DNA of 64,000 bases from Paracoccaceae bacterium (GTDB lineage: Bacteria > Pseudomonadota > Alphaproteobacteria > Rhodobacterales > Rhodobacteraceae): NCBI GenBank assembly GCA_029862205.1, contig JAOTXT010000009.1:21266-85265 (forward strand), in the 5' to 3' direction. A program made the translations under genes and the position numbers. Under the pieces are notes generated by a model that saw nothing but the letters and a program-made list of their open reading frames with translations, ran no database searches and was not told the DNA's origin. Positions within the stretch are counted from its first letter, which is position 1, and each line of letters opens with the position of its first letter. Of the stretch, positions 45,170 through 53,325 are shown piece after piece.

Positions 45170-46114
45170 ATGTGGTGGTATCTGCTCAAGCGTCTGGCGC
45201 TCTCCGTCGTCATCATCCTGCTGGCGGTGGCGGCGCTGTTCCTGATGCTGCATTCGATTCCGGGCGATCCGGTGTCGATTGCGTTGGGCCCCCGCGCCAC
45301 GCCGGAAGTCCAGGCGGCCTATGCCGCGAAAATGCATTTGGATAAACCGCTTTACTATCAGTTCCTCATATTCGCTGGGAACGTGTTGCAGGGCGATCTG
45401 GGCAGCGATGTGTTCTCGAACCGCTCGGTCGCGCTGACCCTGTCCGAGCAGTTGCCCTACACGATCGCGCTTGCGGTGGCGGCGCTTGGATGGGCGGCGC
45501 TGGTCGGTATTCCGCTTGGTTGCCTGTCGGCGATCCGGCCCAATAGCTGGCTCGACCGGATCACCGGGATCATCTCGGTCGGCACCATCGCGGTGCCCTC
45601 GTTCCTGGTCTCGATCTGGGCAATCCTCTTGTTCTCGATCACGCTCAGATGGCTGCCAGTGATCGGGGCGGGAGAGGAGGGCGACATTCTCAGCCAACTG
45701 CGCCATCTGATCCTACCGGCCTTCGCGGTCGGTCTCGGCTGGGTCGGATATCTGGCGCGCATGGTGCGCGCCTCGATGCTGGAGGTGATGGGCGAGAATT
45801 ATATCCGCTCGGCCCGGGCTTTCGGCCTCAGACCCCGCACCATCGTCTTCCGCTATGCGCTGAAGGTCGCGATCCTGCCCACGATCACCCTGATCGGCGT
45901 CGGGTTCGGCGGGCTCCTCTCGGGCACCGTTTTCGCCGAGATCATCTTTTCGCGCCCGGGCGTCGGCAAGATCATCTACGACATGGTGCTGGCGCGGAAC
46001 TTCCCCGTGGTGCAGGGCGCGGTCCTGGTGACCATTGCTCTTTACGTGGTGGTGACGCTGATTGCCGATCTGATGGTCTCGTGGCTCGACCCCCGTGTCC
46101 GTGAATCCCTCTGA
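45170..46114 (+). CDS. ABC transporter permease, DppB type
   Basis: Inner-membrane permease of 314 residues from the ATG at 45170 (MWWYLLKRLALSVV); a GTG 12 bp upstream is the alternative. It has the DppB features PGDPVSIALG, an LGSDVFSNRSV segment and the EAA loop YIRSARAFGLRPR, ending SWLDPRVRESL. It overlaps the next permease start by 20 bp. Confidence 0.92.
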   Translation: MWWYLLKRLALSVVIILLAVAALFLMLHSIPGDPVSIALGPRATPEVQAAYAAKMHLDKPLYYQFLIFAGNVLQGDLGSDVFSNRSVALTLSEQLPYTIALAVAALGWAALVGIPLGCLSAIRPNSWLDRITGIISVGTIAVPSFLVSIWAILLFSITLRWLPVIGAGEEGDILSQLRHLILPAFAVGLGWVGYLARMVRASMLEVMGENYIRSARAFGLRPRTIVFRYALKVAILPTITLIGVGFGGLLSGTVFAEIIFSRPGVGKIIYDMVLARNFPVVQGAVLVTIALYVVVTLIADLMVSWLDPRVRESL

Positions 46115-47012
46115 TATCCCCGCCCCCGCGCCCGACCCCGTGAGGACGGGCGCGGCCGAGCGCGCCTACAGCGTGCGGCGCGAGAAGCTGATCCTGTTTC
46201 TGCGCAACCCGCAGGGCATGTTGGGTCTTTTCCTGGTGATCATGTTCTTCGCCAGCGCGATCTTCGCGCCGGTCTTCGCCACCCACGACCCCCTGACGAT
46301 GGACATCCCGAACCGGCTGTCAGGGCCGACGGCGGACCATTGGGCGGGCACCGATCAGTTGGGGCGCGACACCTATACCAGGGTCCTCTACGGCGGCCGG
46401 GTGGCGCTGGAGGTCGCGGCGATCGGGGTCTCGGTCTCGCTGGTGATCGGGCTGGTATTGGGCATGGTGGCCGGGTTCGGCCCCACCTGGCTCGACAATC
46501 TGCTGCTGCTTATCTTCGATGCGATCCGGTCATTTCCGACCGTGATCCTGGCCTTGGCCGCGGTCGCGCTGCTCGGGCCAAGCCTGAAGCTGGTGCTCGC
46601 CATCGTCATCGTCACCTCGATCCCCAGCTACGCCAGGCTGGCGCGGACCAGCACGCTGGCGCTGAAGCGAACCGAGTTCATCCTTGCCGAGCGCTCGCTG
46701 GGCGCCAGCACGCCGCGCATCCTGGCCCGGCACATCATGCCGAACGTCATCGGGCCGCTTTTGATCCTGTCGGCCATGGACGTGCCGGTCGTCGTGACCA
46801 TCGAGGCTGGGCTGAGCTTCCTCGGGCTCGGCGTCCAGCCGCCGACCGCGAGTTGGGGAACCGTGCTGAACGAGGGCTACCTGATCATCCGCGATACGCC
46901 CTGGATGGTCATCGCCGGGGGTATTCCGCTGGTGCTGACCACCCTCGGCTTCACCTTCCTGGGCGAGGCGCTGCGCGACATTTTCGACCCCAAACTTCGC
47001 AAGGGGCGCTGA
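46095..47012 (+). CDS. ABC transporter permease, DppC type
   Basis: A 305-residue DppC-type permease starting at the GTG 46095, inside the preceding gene. It shows WAGTDQLGRDTYTRVLYGGR and the EAA-loop region FILAERSLGASTPR, and ends LRDIFDPKLRKGR. The ATPase ATG follows 3 bp after its stop. Confidence 0.92.
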   Translation: MSVNPSDIPAPAPDPVRTGAAERAYSVRREKLILFLRNPQGMLGLFLVIMFFASAIFAPVFATHDPLTMDIPNRLSGPTADHWAGTDQLGRDTYTRVLYGGRVALEVAAIGVSVSLVIGLVLGMVAGFGPTWLDNLLLLIFDAIRSFPTVILALAAVALLGPSLKLVLAIVIVTSIPSYARLARTSTLALKRTEFILAERSLGASTPRILARHIMPNVIGPLLILSAMDVPVVVTIEAGLSFLGLGVQPPTASWGTVLNEGYLIIRDTPWMVIAGGIPLVLTTLGFTFLGEALRDIFDPKLRKGR

Positions 47013-47015
47013 GGG

Positions 47016-49034
47016 ATGACCGCGCTTCTGGATATCCGCAGTCTGAACGTCGATTTCCGCACCCCACGCGGCCGGGTCCATGCGCTGCGCGACGTTAGCC
47101 TCCAGGTGCCCAAGGGCAAGATCGTCGGCGTTGTGGGCGAGAGCGGATCGGGCAAGAGCACGGTGATCTGGACCGTTACACGCCTTTTGGCCGCCAACGG
47201 CGTTGTCGAGAGCGGCGAGGCGATCTTCGACGGCCAGGATTTGCTGACCTACCCGGAACCCCGGATGCAGGAGGTGCGGGGCGAAAAGGTGTCGATGGTC
47301 TTCCAGGATCCGATGACCTCGCAATCGCCGGTGCTGTCCTACGGCCAGCAGATGACCGATATCCTCTACCGCCGCCCGGAGCCCGATGCCGAGAAGATGC
47401 GCCGCGCGGTTGAGATGATGCGCCGGGTCGGTATCCCCGACCCGGAAAGCCGGATCGCCCAATACCCCCATCAATTCAGCGGCGGGATGCGCCAGCGGGC
47501 CGGGATCGCCATGGCGCTGTTGATGGACCCGATGCTGCTGGTCGCGGACGAGCCAACCACGGCGCTGGACGTCACCATGGAGGCGCAGATCATTCACCTG
47601 ATCCGCGAGCTTCAGCGCGAATTCGAGGCCACCATCATGGTCGTCTCGCACAATCTGGGCCTGATCGCCGAGCTTTGCGACGAAGTGGTGGTTATGTATG
47701 CGGGCGAGGTGGTCGAGCACGGGGACGTGCGCGATATCTTCTACCGCGCGGCGCACCCCTATACCCGGGCGCTGTTGGAATGCGACCCGGCGCGCGAGAT
47801 GACCCGCACGCGGCTTCTGCCGGTGATCCCGGGCGATATTCCGGACCTGCACATCAAGCCGACCGGATGTGTCTTTGCGCCACGCTGTCCGAAGGCGATG
47901 GTCGTCTGCCGCGAGCGCCAACCGGACGCCCACACGCTGGAAGGCGGTCATGCGACGCGGTGCCATCTGTTGGACCCGGGCCTTGCCGAGGGTCCTGTGG
48001 CGCAAGCAGAACACACGGCCCCCGAGGCAGTTTCCGAGGGTCCGCGGTCCAGCGGAGCACCGCTGCTCGAGGTCGATCATCTATCGGTGCGATTCCGGAT
48101 CATGGGGGCGCTGAAGGCGAGAGTGAAGGGGGTCCAGGAACCGTTCGTCGATGCTGTCTTGAACGCCTCGCTGACGCTCAAACGGGGCGAGACCCTGGGC
48201 CTAGTCGGCGAGTCCGGGTCGGGCAAGACGACGCTGGGCCGGGCGGTACTGGGGCTGGCCGAGGCGCATTTGGGAAACGTGACATTCGAGGGGCGCGACG
48301 TCCTGGGCCTCAGCCCCGCAGCCTTCAAGCCCTTACGGCGAGACATGGCGATGATGTTCCAGGACCCGGTTGGCTCGCTCAGCCCCCGCCAGACCGTGCG
48401 GGCGCTGGTCACCGAGCCGTTCGAGATCCATGGCCTCTCGAAGGGCCGCCTGGACGAGGAGGCCGAACGGCTTTGCGACATGGTGCGCCTGCCGCTGAAC
48501 TTCCTGTCTCGGTATCCGCACGAACTCTCCGGCGGCCAGGCCCGGCGCGTGGGCGTGGCGCGCGCGCTAGCGCTGAACCCGAAGCTGATCATTGCTGACG
48601 AGCCGACCGCGGGGCTCGATGTCTCGGTCCAGGGCGAGATCCTGAACCTGATGGGCGAGCTGCAGCGCGAACACGGGCTGGGCTACCTGATCATCAGCCA
48701 CAACCTGCCGGTGGTGCGCCATATCAGCGACAAGCTGGCGATCATGTATCTGGGCCGGCTGGTCGAGCGGGGTGACAGCGAGGCGATCTTCGCCCGGCCC
48801 GCGCACCCCTACACGGAAGCCCTAGTCGGCGGCGTGCCGCAGCCCGATCCCGACAAGCGGCGCGCGCTGGTTTCGATCGAGGGCGAGGTGCCGAGCCTGG
48901 CCAGCCGCCCCTCGGGCTGCGAGTTCCACACCCGCTGCAAATACGCGACCGAGCGCTGCCGCGCCGAGCGGCCCGGCGACACAGTGCTGGGCGACGGGCG
49001 CATCGTAACCTGCCATCATCCGTTGACGGATTGA
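47016..49034 (+). CDS. ABC transporter ATP-binding protein, fused DppD-DppF type
   Basis: A 672-residue double ATPase, larger than the one at 3970-5679 because it keeps both oligopeptide-type C-terminal extensions. Domain 1: Walker [10 protein letters not shown], signature SGGMRQR, Walker [11 protein letters not shown], then the Cys-rich [12 protein letters not shown] loop. Domain 2: Walker [10 protein letters not shown], signature SGGQARR, Walker [12 protein letters not shown], then [10 protein letters not shown]. All catalytic residues look intact. It powers the importer encoded by the three preceding genes and starts 3 bp after the permease stop. Confidence 0.95.
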   Translation: MTALLDIRSLNVDFRTPRGRVHALRDVSLQVPKGKIVGVVGESGSGKSTVIWTVTRLLAANGVVESGEAIFDGQDLLTYPEPRMQEVRGEKVSMVFQDPMTSQSPVLSYGQQMTDILYRRPEPDAEKMRRAVEMMRRVGIPDPESRIAQYPHQFSGGMRQRAGIAMALLMDPMLLVADEPTTALDVTMEAQIIHLIRELQREFEATIMVVSHNLGLIAELCDEVVVMYAGEVVEHGDVRDIFYRAAHPYTRALLECDPAREMTRTRLLPVIPGDIPDLHIKPTGCVFAPRCPKAMVVCRERQPDAHTLEGGHATRCHLLDPGLAEGPVAQAEHTAPEAVSEGPRSSGAPLLEVDHLSVRFRIMGALKARVKGVQEPFVDAVLNASLTLKRGETLGLVGESGSGKTTLGRAVLGLAEAHLGNVTFEGRDVLGLSPAAFKPLRRDMAMMFQDPVGSLSPRQTVRALVTEPFEIHGLSKGRLDEEAERLCDMVRLPLNFLSRYPHELSGGQARRVGVARALALNPKLIIADEPTAGLDVSVQGEILNLMGELQREHGLGYLIISHNLPVVRHISDKLAIMYLGRLVERGDSEAIFARPAHPYTEALVGGVPQPDPDKRRALVSIEGEVPSLASRPSGCEFHTRCKYATERCRAERPGDTVLGDGRIVTCHHPLTD

Positions 49035-49037
49035 CCC

Positions 49038-49841
49038 ATGACGCGGCCGCCGATCGACTTCGCCCGCTACCCGCTGGACCAAGACACCGCTGCCATGGGG
49101 CCCATCATCGCCGAGGCCCGGGCGCAGCTCGACCGCGATCAATATTGCTCGCTCCCCGGCTTCCTGACGCCTGAGGCCGTCACCGAGGCTGCTGCCGAGG
49201 CGACCGGGCTCATGGGCCAGGCAAATCCGGCGGAGTCGCTCCGCAACTGCTATCTCCAGCGCCAGGGCGACCCGTCGATGCCGGCGGATCATCCGCGCAA
49301 CGTCCTGCAGCCCGCGCGCTATCGCATGATCGCCGCTGATCTGCTGCCCCAGACGTCGCATCTGAAGCGCCTGTACTTCTGGGAGCCATTCCAGCACATG
49401 GTTGCCGCGATCGTCGGCGCGCCAAAGCTCTACCCGAACGATGACCCGCTGCAGCCGGTCAACGTGATCTGCTACGGGCCGGGCGACCAATCCGCTTGGC
49501 ACTACGATTCCACCAACGCCTTCACCATGACGCTGATGCTGCAGGGAGCGGAGGCGGGCGGCGCGTTCGAGTTGGCGCCGAACACCCGCGAAAGTCCGGA
49601 CGGTGAGGACATCCCCTATATGACCGAGGTGCTGACCGGCGCCTCGGACCGCGTGCGGACGGTCTCGCGCGCGGCAGGCGAGCTCACGATATTCCGAGGC
49701 TGCAATTCGCTCCACCGGGTCTCGCCGGTCGCGGGCAGCCGCACCCGGCTGATGGCCGTCTTCGTCTACGAGGAGCGGCCGGGTGTCACCGGCGATCCGG
49801 AGGTCAATCAGACGGTCTATGGCCGGACCGGGACCGGTTGA
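49038..49841 (+). CDS. Phytanoyl-CoA dioxygenase (PhyH)-like oxygenase
   Basis: A 267-residue Fe(II)/2-oxoglutarate oxygenase-like protein. The HxD motif is His155 and Asp157 in SAWHYDSTNAF, the distal His is His226 in CNSLHRVSP, and Arg follows for 2-oxoglutarate. It starts 3 bp after the ATPase stop and is followed 3 bp later by the hydrolase gene, so it belongs to the importer operon. Substrate unknown; it may hydroxylate an imported amino acid or amide. Confidence 0.83.
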   Translation: MTRPPIDFARYPLDQDTAAMGPIIAEARAQLDRDQYCSLPGFLTPEAVTEAAAEATGLMGQANPAESLRNCYLQRQGDPSMPADHPRNVLQPARYRMIAADLLPQTSHLKRLYFWEPFQHMVAAIVGAPKLYPNDDPLQPVNVICYGPGDQSAWHYDSTNAFTMTLMLQGAEAGGAFELAPNTRESPDGEDIPYMTEVLTGASDRVRTVSRAAGELTIFRGCNSLHRVSPVAGSRTRLMAVFVYEERPGVTGDPEVNQTVYGRTGTG

Positions 49842-49844
49842 ACC

Positions 49845-50700
49845 ATGGCGGCCTTCGGTAGCTTCGATCCGTCGGTCCGGGTCTTTTCCGTCGAGACGAG
49901 CGGCGCCCGGATGCGGGTGGCGCAGGTGGGGCAGGGGCCGGACATCGTCTGGGTGCCGGGCGGCGACTCGCCCGCCGAGGCCTGGCGGCTGCAAATGACG
50001 CATTTTGCGGGCCGGTTCCGCTCGACATCATACGACCCGCGCGGCGTTGGCGAGACCACCTCCGATCCCGCACCCTGGTCGATCGCCGATTTTGCGCGCG
50101 ACTGCGCCGAGATGATCGAGGCGGCTTGCGCGCCGCCGGTGATCCTGGCCGGCCTCTCGATGGGCGCGCTGATCACCCAGCAGGTTGGCGATCGACTATC
50201 CGCATCTGGTGCGCCTGGCGATTCCCATGGGCACCGCCGCCTATATCGGCGGCTTCACCCGCGACTGGATGCAAGCCGAGATCGACCTGCGGAAGGAGGG
50301 TGTCGCACTGCCGGACTATTTCCTGGCACCCCACTACGCGGCCTTTGCGCTGCCGGCCAAGGCGCTGGGCGACCCGGCAATCTGGGAGCCGGTCAAGGCC
50401 GCCTATACCGAGCGCTTCGCCAACCGGGCGCCCCAGGATTTGATCGACCAATGGGACGCCTGTCTGGACTTCGATTGCCGCGATGGGCTGAAGACCTGTC
50501 CGGTGCCGATCGACGCCATTGCCTTCGCCGAGGATGTGCAAACCCCGCCTGCAATGGTGAGGGTCGTCGCCGACCTGGCGCAGAACGGGCATTTCCACGA
50601 GATCCCGGGCCTTGGCCACGTCTCAGTCGCCCGGCATCGCCAAGAGGTGGTGAACGCGCTGATCGAAAAGATCATTGACGGGGCAGGAGAGGCCGGCTGA
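49845..50700 (+). pseudogene. Alpha/beta hydrolase, interrupted by a single-base frameshift
   Basis: The N-terminal part has the alpha/beta hydrolase core with oxyanion region WVPGGDSP, YDPRGVGET and nucleophile elbow GLSMG (Ser105). At about 50184-50187 the reading shifts by one base: GTTGGCG would read GTG GCG in frame if one T were absent, giving QQVAIDYPHLVRLAIPMG, and the frame then stays open to 50700 with a C-terminal GLGHVSVARH His. The joined protein would be about 284 residues, typical of the family. It is the last gene of the importer operon. Either a mutation or a sequencing error. Confidence 0.8.
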
Positions 50701-50847
50701 ACGTTGGGCGACCTGGGGGCGCTATCCGCCCGAGCATCCGGCAGCGCGGCGCGGGGTTTTCAGCGGCACAGGACGCAAAACACTCATGTCCCGGACCGAA
50801 AGGCCCCGGTCGAATTTTTGGTCACGCCGTTGTAGCCAGCACAGGCC

Positions 50848-51096
50848 TCAATCGATTGAAGCAACGTCCTTTGGACGGAACCGCACCAGCGGCATATCTG
50901 CGGCCGCATCCCTGATCCGCCCGACGAACGATGTGCCGAGGCGCTCGATGGACTCGACCTGAAGCGGAAGCGGGCTTCCGCGATAGACAAGTGAAACCCG
51001 CGTGCCGACCAACAATGGCGTGGTCAGCGGCTCCGTGCTTTCCGGCCGATCAAAGGTCGGCTCAACAATCTCTACAGAAGCGTCCAGCACACTCAT
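50848..51096 (-). CDS. Small protein of unknown function, 82 residues
   Basis: No family recognised. The ATG at 51096 has GGAGGG 5-7 bp upstream, which decides the start. The N-terminal ~25 residues are acidic and disordered-looking, then there is a predicted beta-rich core (GTRVSLVYRG, LPLQVESIERLG, SFVGRIRD, MPLVRFRPKD). It stands alone behind the frameshifted hydrolase. Confidence 0.6.
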   Translation of the reverse strand: MSVLDASVEIVEPTFDRPESTEPLTTPLLVGTRVSLVYRGSPLPLQVESIERLGTSFVGRIRDAAADMPLVRFRPKDVASID

Positions 51097-51389
51097 GGTG
51101 CCCTCCGGGTGCATCGTCCCTCGCTCCCAGATGTGCGCCGATAATATAGCGATTCCCACATTTTTCCTAATTTTCTTGTCAAGTTCGCTGATTGGTTTTT
51201 TTCAGCAATCAGTTGAGTGCTGACAATTTTTTCAACCTATGCGATAGTATTGCTTCAAGTCGCCACCTCTCCCCTTCGGTGGCAAGTGTGCGGCCGCGCC
51301 GGCGGCCTTTGGGAGCGTGCGGTAGGCGCTCGTGTTGAGTTTGGCGGGAATTGGTTACCGCTCGTGCGTAACGTTAAGGGATGATTGAG
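51097..51389. other. AT-rich intergenic region with hairpins and a candidate promoter
   Basis: No gene is seen here. A hairpin CTGATTG (51188-51194)/CAATCAG (51206-51212) has a T-rich loop. CTGACA (51220-51225) and GATAGT (51243-51248), 17 bp apart, are a weak rightward promoter candidate. A GCCACC/GGTGGC stem lies near 51260-51282. Together they suggest a leader for the tiny ORF at 51390. Confidence 0.45.
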
Positions 51390-51479
51390 ATGGAAAGTGC
51401 TATCCTTCCCATCGGCGCCATCATTGGCGCGATACTTGGTGTTCTGATCGCGATCTACCGTTTCATGCATGCAAGGTGA
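51390..51479 (+). CDS. Small single-span membrane peptide, 29 residues
   Basis: No family recognised. MESAILPIGAIIGAILGVLI followed by AIYRFMHAR is almost wholly one hydrophobic helix with small-residue G-x3-G-x3-G spacing and a basic tail. The start at 51390 has AAGGG 9 bp upstream; the earlier in-frame ATG 51381 adds MIE. It may be a regulatory membrane peptide or a toxin-like product, or a chance ORF. Confidence 0.4.
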   Translation: MESAILPIGAIIGAILGVLIAIYRFMHAR

Positions 51480-51506
51480 TCGCGGCCGAGCAATGCCCAG
51501 TACTGC

Positions 51507-52751
51507 CTACCGGTTGTCATCAGGCACGGAGGCGTCGTCCCCTTCGATCTCGTAGATCGATTGGGTGGTTTTCATTGTCGTGCGGTATCGCGCCGGATAG
51601 AGCCGGATCAGATGACGCGCGGCGACCAGCCGGTAGGCGATCACCAACGCGAAGAAGCCAAGCACGCCCGAGACGAAGATGAACAGTCCGCCCGGACCAA
51701 ACCGGTCCATCAGCGGGGCGGCGGCGAGCGGACCCAGCGCGGCGCCCGCTGAATATATCAGCAGCAGCCCCGAACTCACCTGGACGAACCGGTCAGACGG
51801 CGCGCTGTCGTTCACATGGGCGAGGCAGAGTGCATAGATCGGCAGCATCAGCGCGCCATGAGCTATCGCGAGCGCGATGGTGGGCCCGGAAGACAGATTG
51901 CCGCTATAGGCCATGACCAAGCCGGTCACGATGGTCGCCAGGGCGACCGGCAGGATCACCACGCGCCGGTCATGGTTGTCGGAGATGCGCCCGATCGGCC
52001 ACTGGGACAGCGAGCCGCCCAGCACGAATGCCCCCATCAGCAGGGTTACTTCGAAGACCGCCATGCCGCGCTGCTGGCCGAAGACCGGCCCTAATGTCCA
52101 GAACGCCCCTTCGGCCATGCCCACCAGGAAGCAGCCGACGGTCCCCACCAGGGACAGTCTGACCAGCCCCGGAAGATCCAACCGCGCATCGGGGATCGGT
52201 GTCGGCTCGCGTGTCGGGGTCAGCGCGACGGGGCCGACCGCGAGGCAGATCGAGATCGTCGCCAGGAGGAAAAGCGTCGCGCCCGCCAGCGAGGCCAGGT
52301 TGATGGCCAGCTGCCCGCCAATCCAGCCTGCATTGGTTAGGATGAAATAGAGCGACAGGATACTGCCGCGATTGGCGTTGGTCGCCTGGTCGTTTAGCCA
52401 GCTTTCCAGCGACATATAGGTGACCGCGAGGCAGATGCCCGTCACCAGCCTGATCCCGATCCAGGCGGCTGGCTGGACCCAGATCGGGAAGATCAGCACC
52501 AGCGCGGCGAGCAGCGCCACGACGCCCGCGAACGCCCTGATATGCCCCACGCTTTTGATCAATCGCGGCCCCAGGACACAGCCGGCGATGAACCCGCCGA
52601 AATAGCCTGTGCCCTGAAGGCCGATCATCGCCGTCGAGAAACCCTCGAGGTCCGAGCGCATCGGCAACATCGTCTGCAATAGCCCGTTGCCGGCCACGAC
52701 AAAAGCCGCGCCCAGCAGGATGATGGCAATGGTGGCGGAGGCAGTGCGCAT
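51507..52751 (-). CDS. MFS transporter (YcaD-like)
   Basis: A 414-residue major facilitator protein with about 12 hydrophobic spans in two halves. The N-terminal ATIAIILLGAAFVVAGNGLL and the loop-2 region GYFGGFIAGCVLGPRLIK match the YcaD-like group of putative MFS carriers; the second half has GPTIALAIAHGALMLPIYALC. The substrate is unknown. The ATG at 52751 is chosen; the GTG at 52787 is an alternative. Neither has a strong ribosome site. Confidence 0.88.
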   Translation of the reverse strand: MRTASATIAIILLGAAFVVAGNGLLQTMLPMRSDLEGFSTAMIGLQGTGYFGGFIAGCVLGPRLIKSVGHIRAFAGVVALLAALVLIFPIWVQPAAWIGIRLVTGICLAVTYMSLESWLNDQATNANRGSILSLYFILTNAGWIGGQLAINLASLAGATLFLLATISICLAVGPVALTPTREPTPIPDARLDLPGLVRLSLVGTVGCFLVGMAEGAFWTLGPVFGQQRGMAVFEVTLLMGAFVLGGSLSQWPIGRISDNHDRRVVILPVALATIVTGLVMAYSGNLSSGPTIALAIAHGALMLPIYALCLAHVNDSAPSDRFVQVSSGLLLIYSAGAALGPLAAAPLMDRFGPGGLFIFVSGVLGFFALVIAYRLVAARHLIRLYPARYRTTMKTTQSIYEIEGDDASVPDDNR

Positions 52752-52871
52752 CGCACCGACCGTGATAACGGACGGTGCTTCGGTCACTCAAGCGGCAAAA
52801 GACCGATCGCTTCCGCGACACATCGAGAAGGTTCGGCTTGGCGCCAGGTTATATCGTGAGCGGGCGCAGGC

Positions 52872-53252
52872 TCAGTTGCACGGGAAGCTGTCACGAAGCG
52901 TGGCATGCACAGCCTCGGATGCCGACATGGCGCCGCGTGCAGAATAGTCCGCGTGGACCCAGCGCATGAAGGCCCAGCGCACTTCGTCCGCGGTGTTGAG
53001 CGCGGGCGGGCAAATGCCGCTATCACCGCCGATCATGCCGACGACCCGCAGGGCATCGACGAAGCCGATCAGGTATTGCTCGCATTCCGCCTCGGCCGCG
53101 GCGCCCCAACGGGCGTCGTTGTCGGCTTCTTGGCAGGGCGACAATAGGTCAAACGCCGAGTAGGTCGCGCCGCCGGTCAGTGTCTGCGCGAACCCCTGTG
53201 GCGCCGCCGCGATCATCGCGGCTGTCAGCGTGGCGATCACTTCCCTGCGCAT
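52872..53252 (-). CDS. Rap1a/Tai-like periplasmic protein
   Basis: A 126-residue exported protein. The signal peptide ends around residue 22 (FAQ), and the ATG at 53252 has GAGGAG 7 bp upstream. The mature part shows a Cys pair and the layout of Rap1a/Tai type VI secretion immunity proteins: SPCQEADND, then CEQYLIGFVDALR, GICPPALNTADEVRWAF and a C-terminal Cys. No effector or type VI gene is nearby, so an immunity role is not supported by context. It lies between the MFS gene and the multiheme cytochrome gene on the same strand. Confidence 0.65.
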   Translation of the reverse strand: MRREVIATLTAAMIAAAPQGFAQTLTGGATYSAFDLLSPCQEADNDARWGAAAEAECEQYLIGFVDALRVVGMIGGDSGICPPALNTADEVRWAFMRWVHADYSARGAMSASEAVHATLRDSFPCN

Positions 53253-53325
53253 GGTCGTCTCCTCACATCCTTGTGGCGCCGGCTTCTGACGCTGCGCGGC
53301 CCGCGGGACGGGCCGCCCGGTTCTG

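Noticed and set aside
52872..53252. Type VI secretion effector-immunity pair
   Set aside because: The Rap1a/Tai-like fold is plausible, but no effector or type VI gene is nearby.
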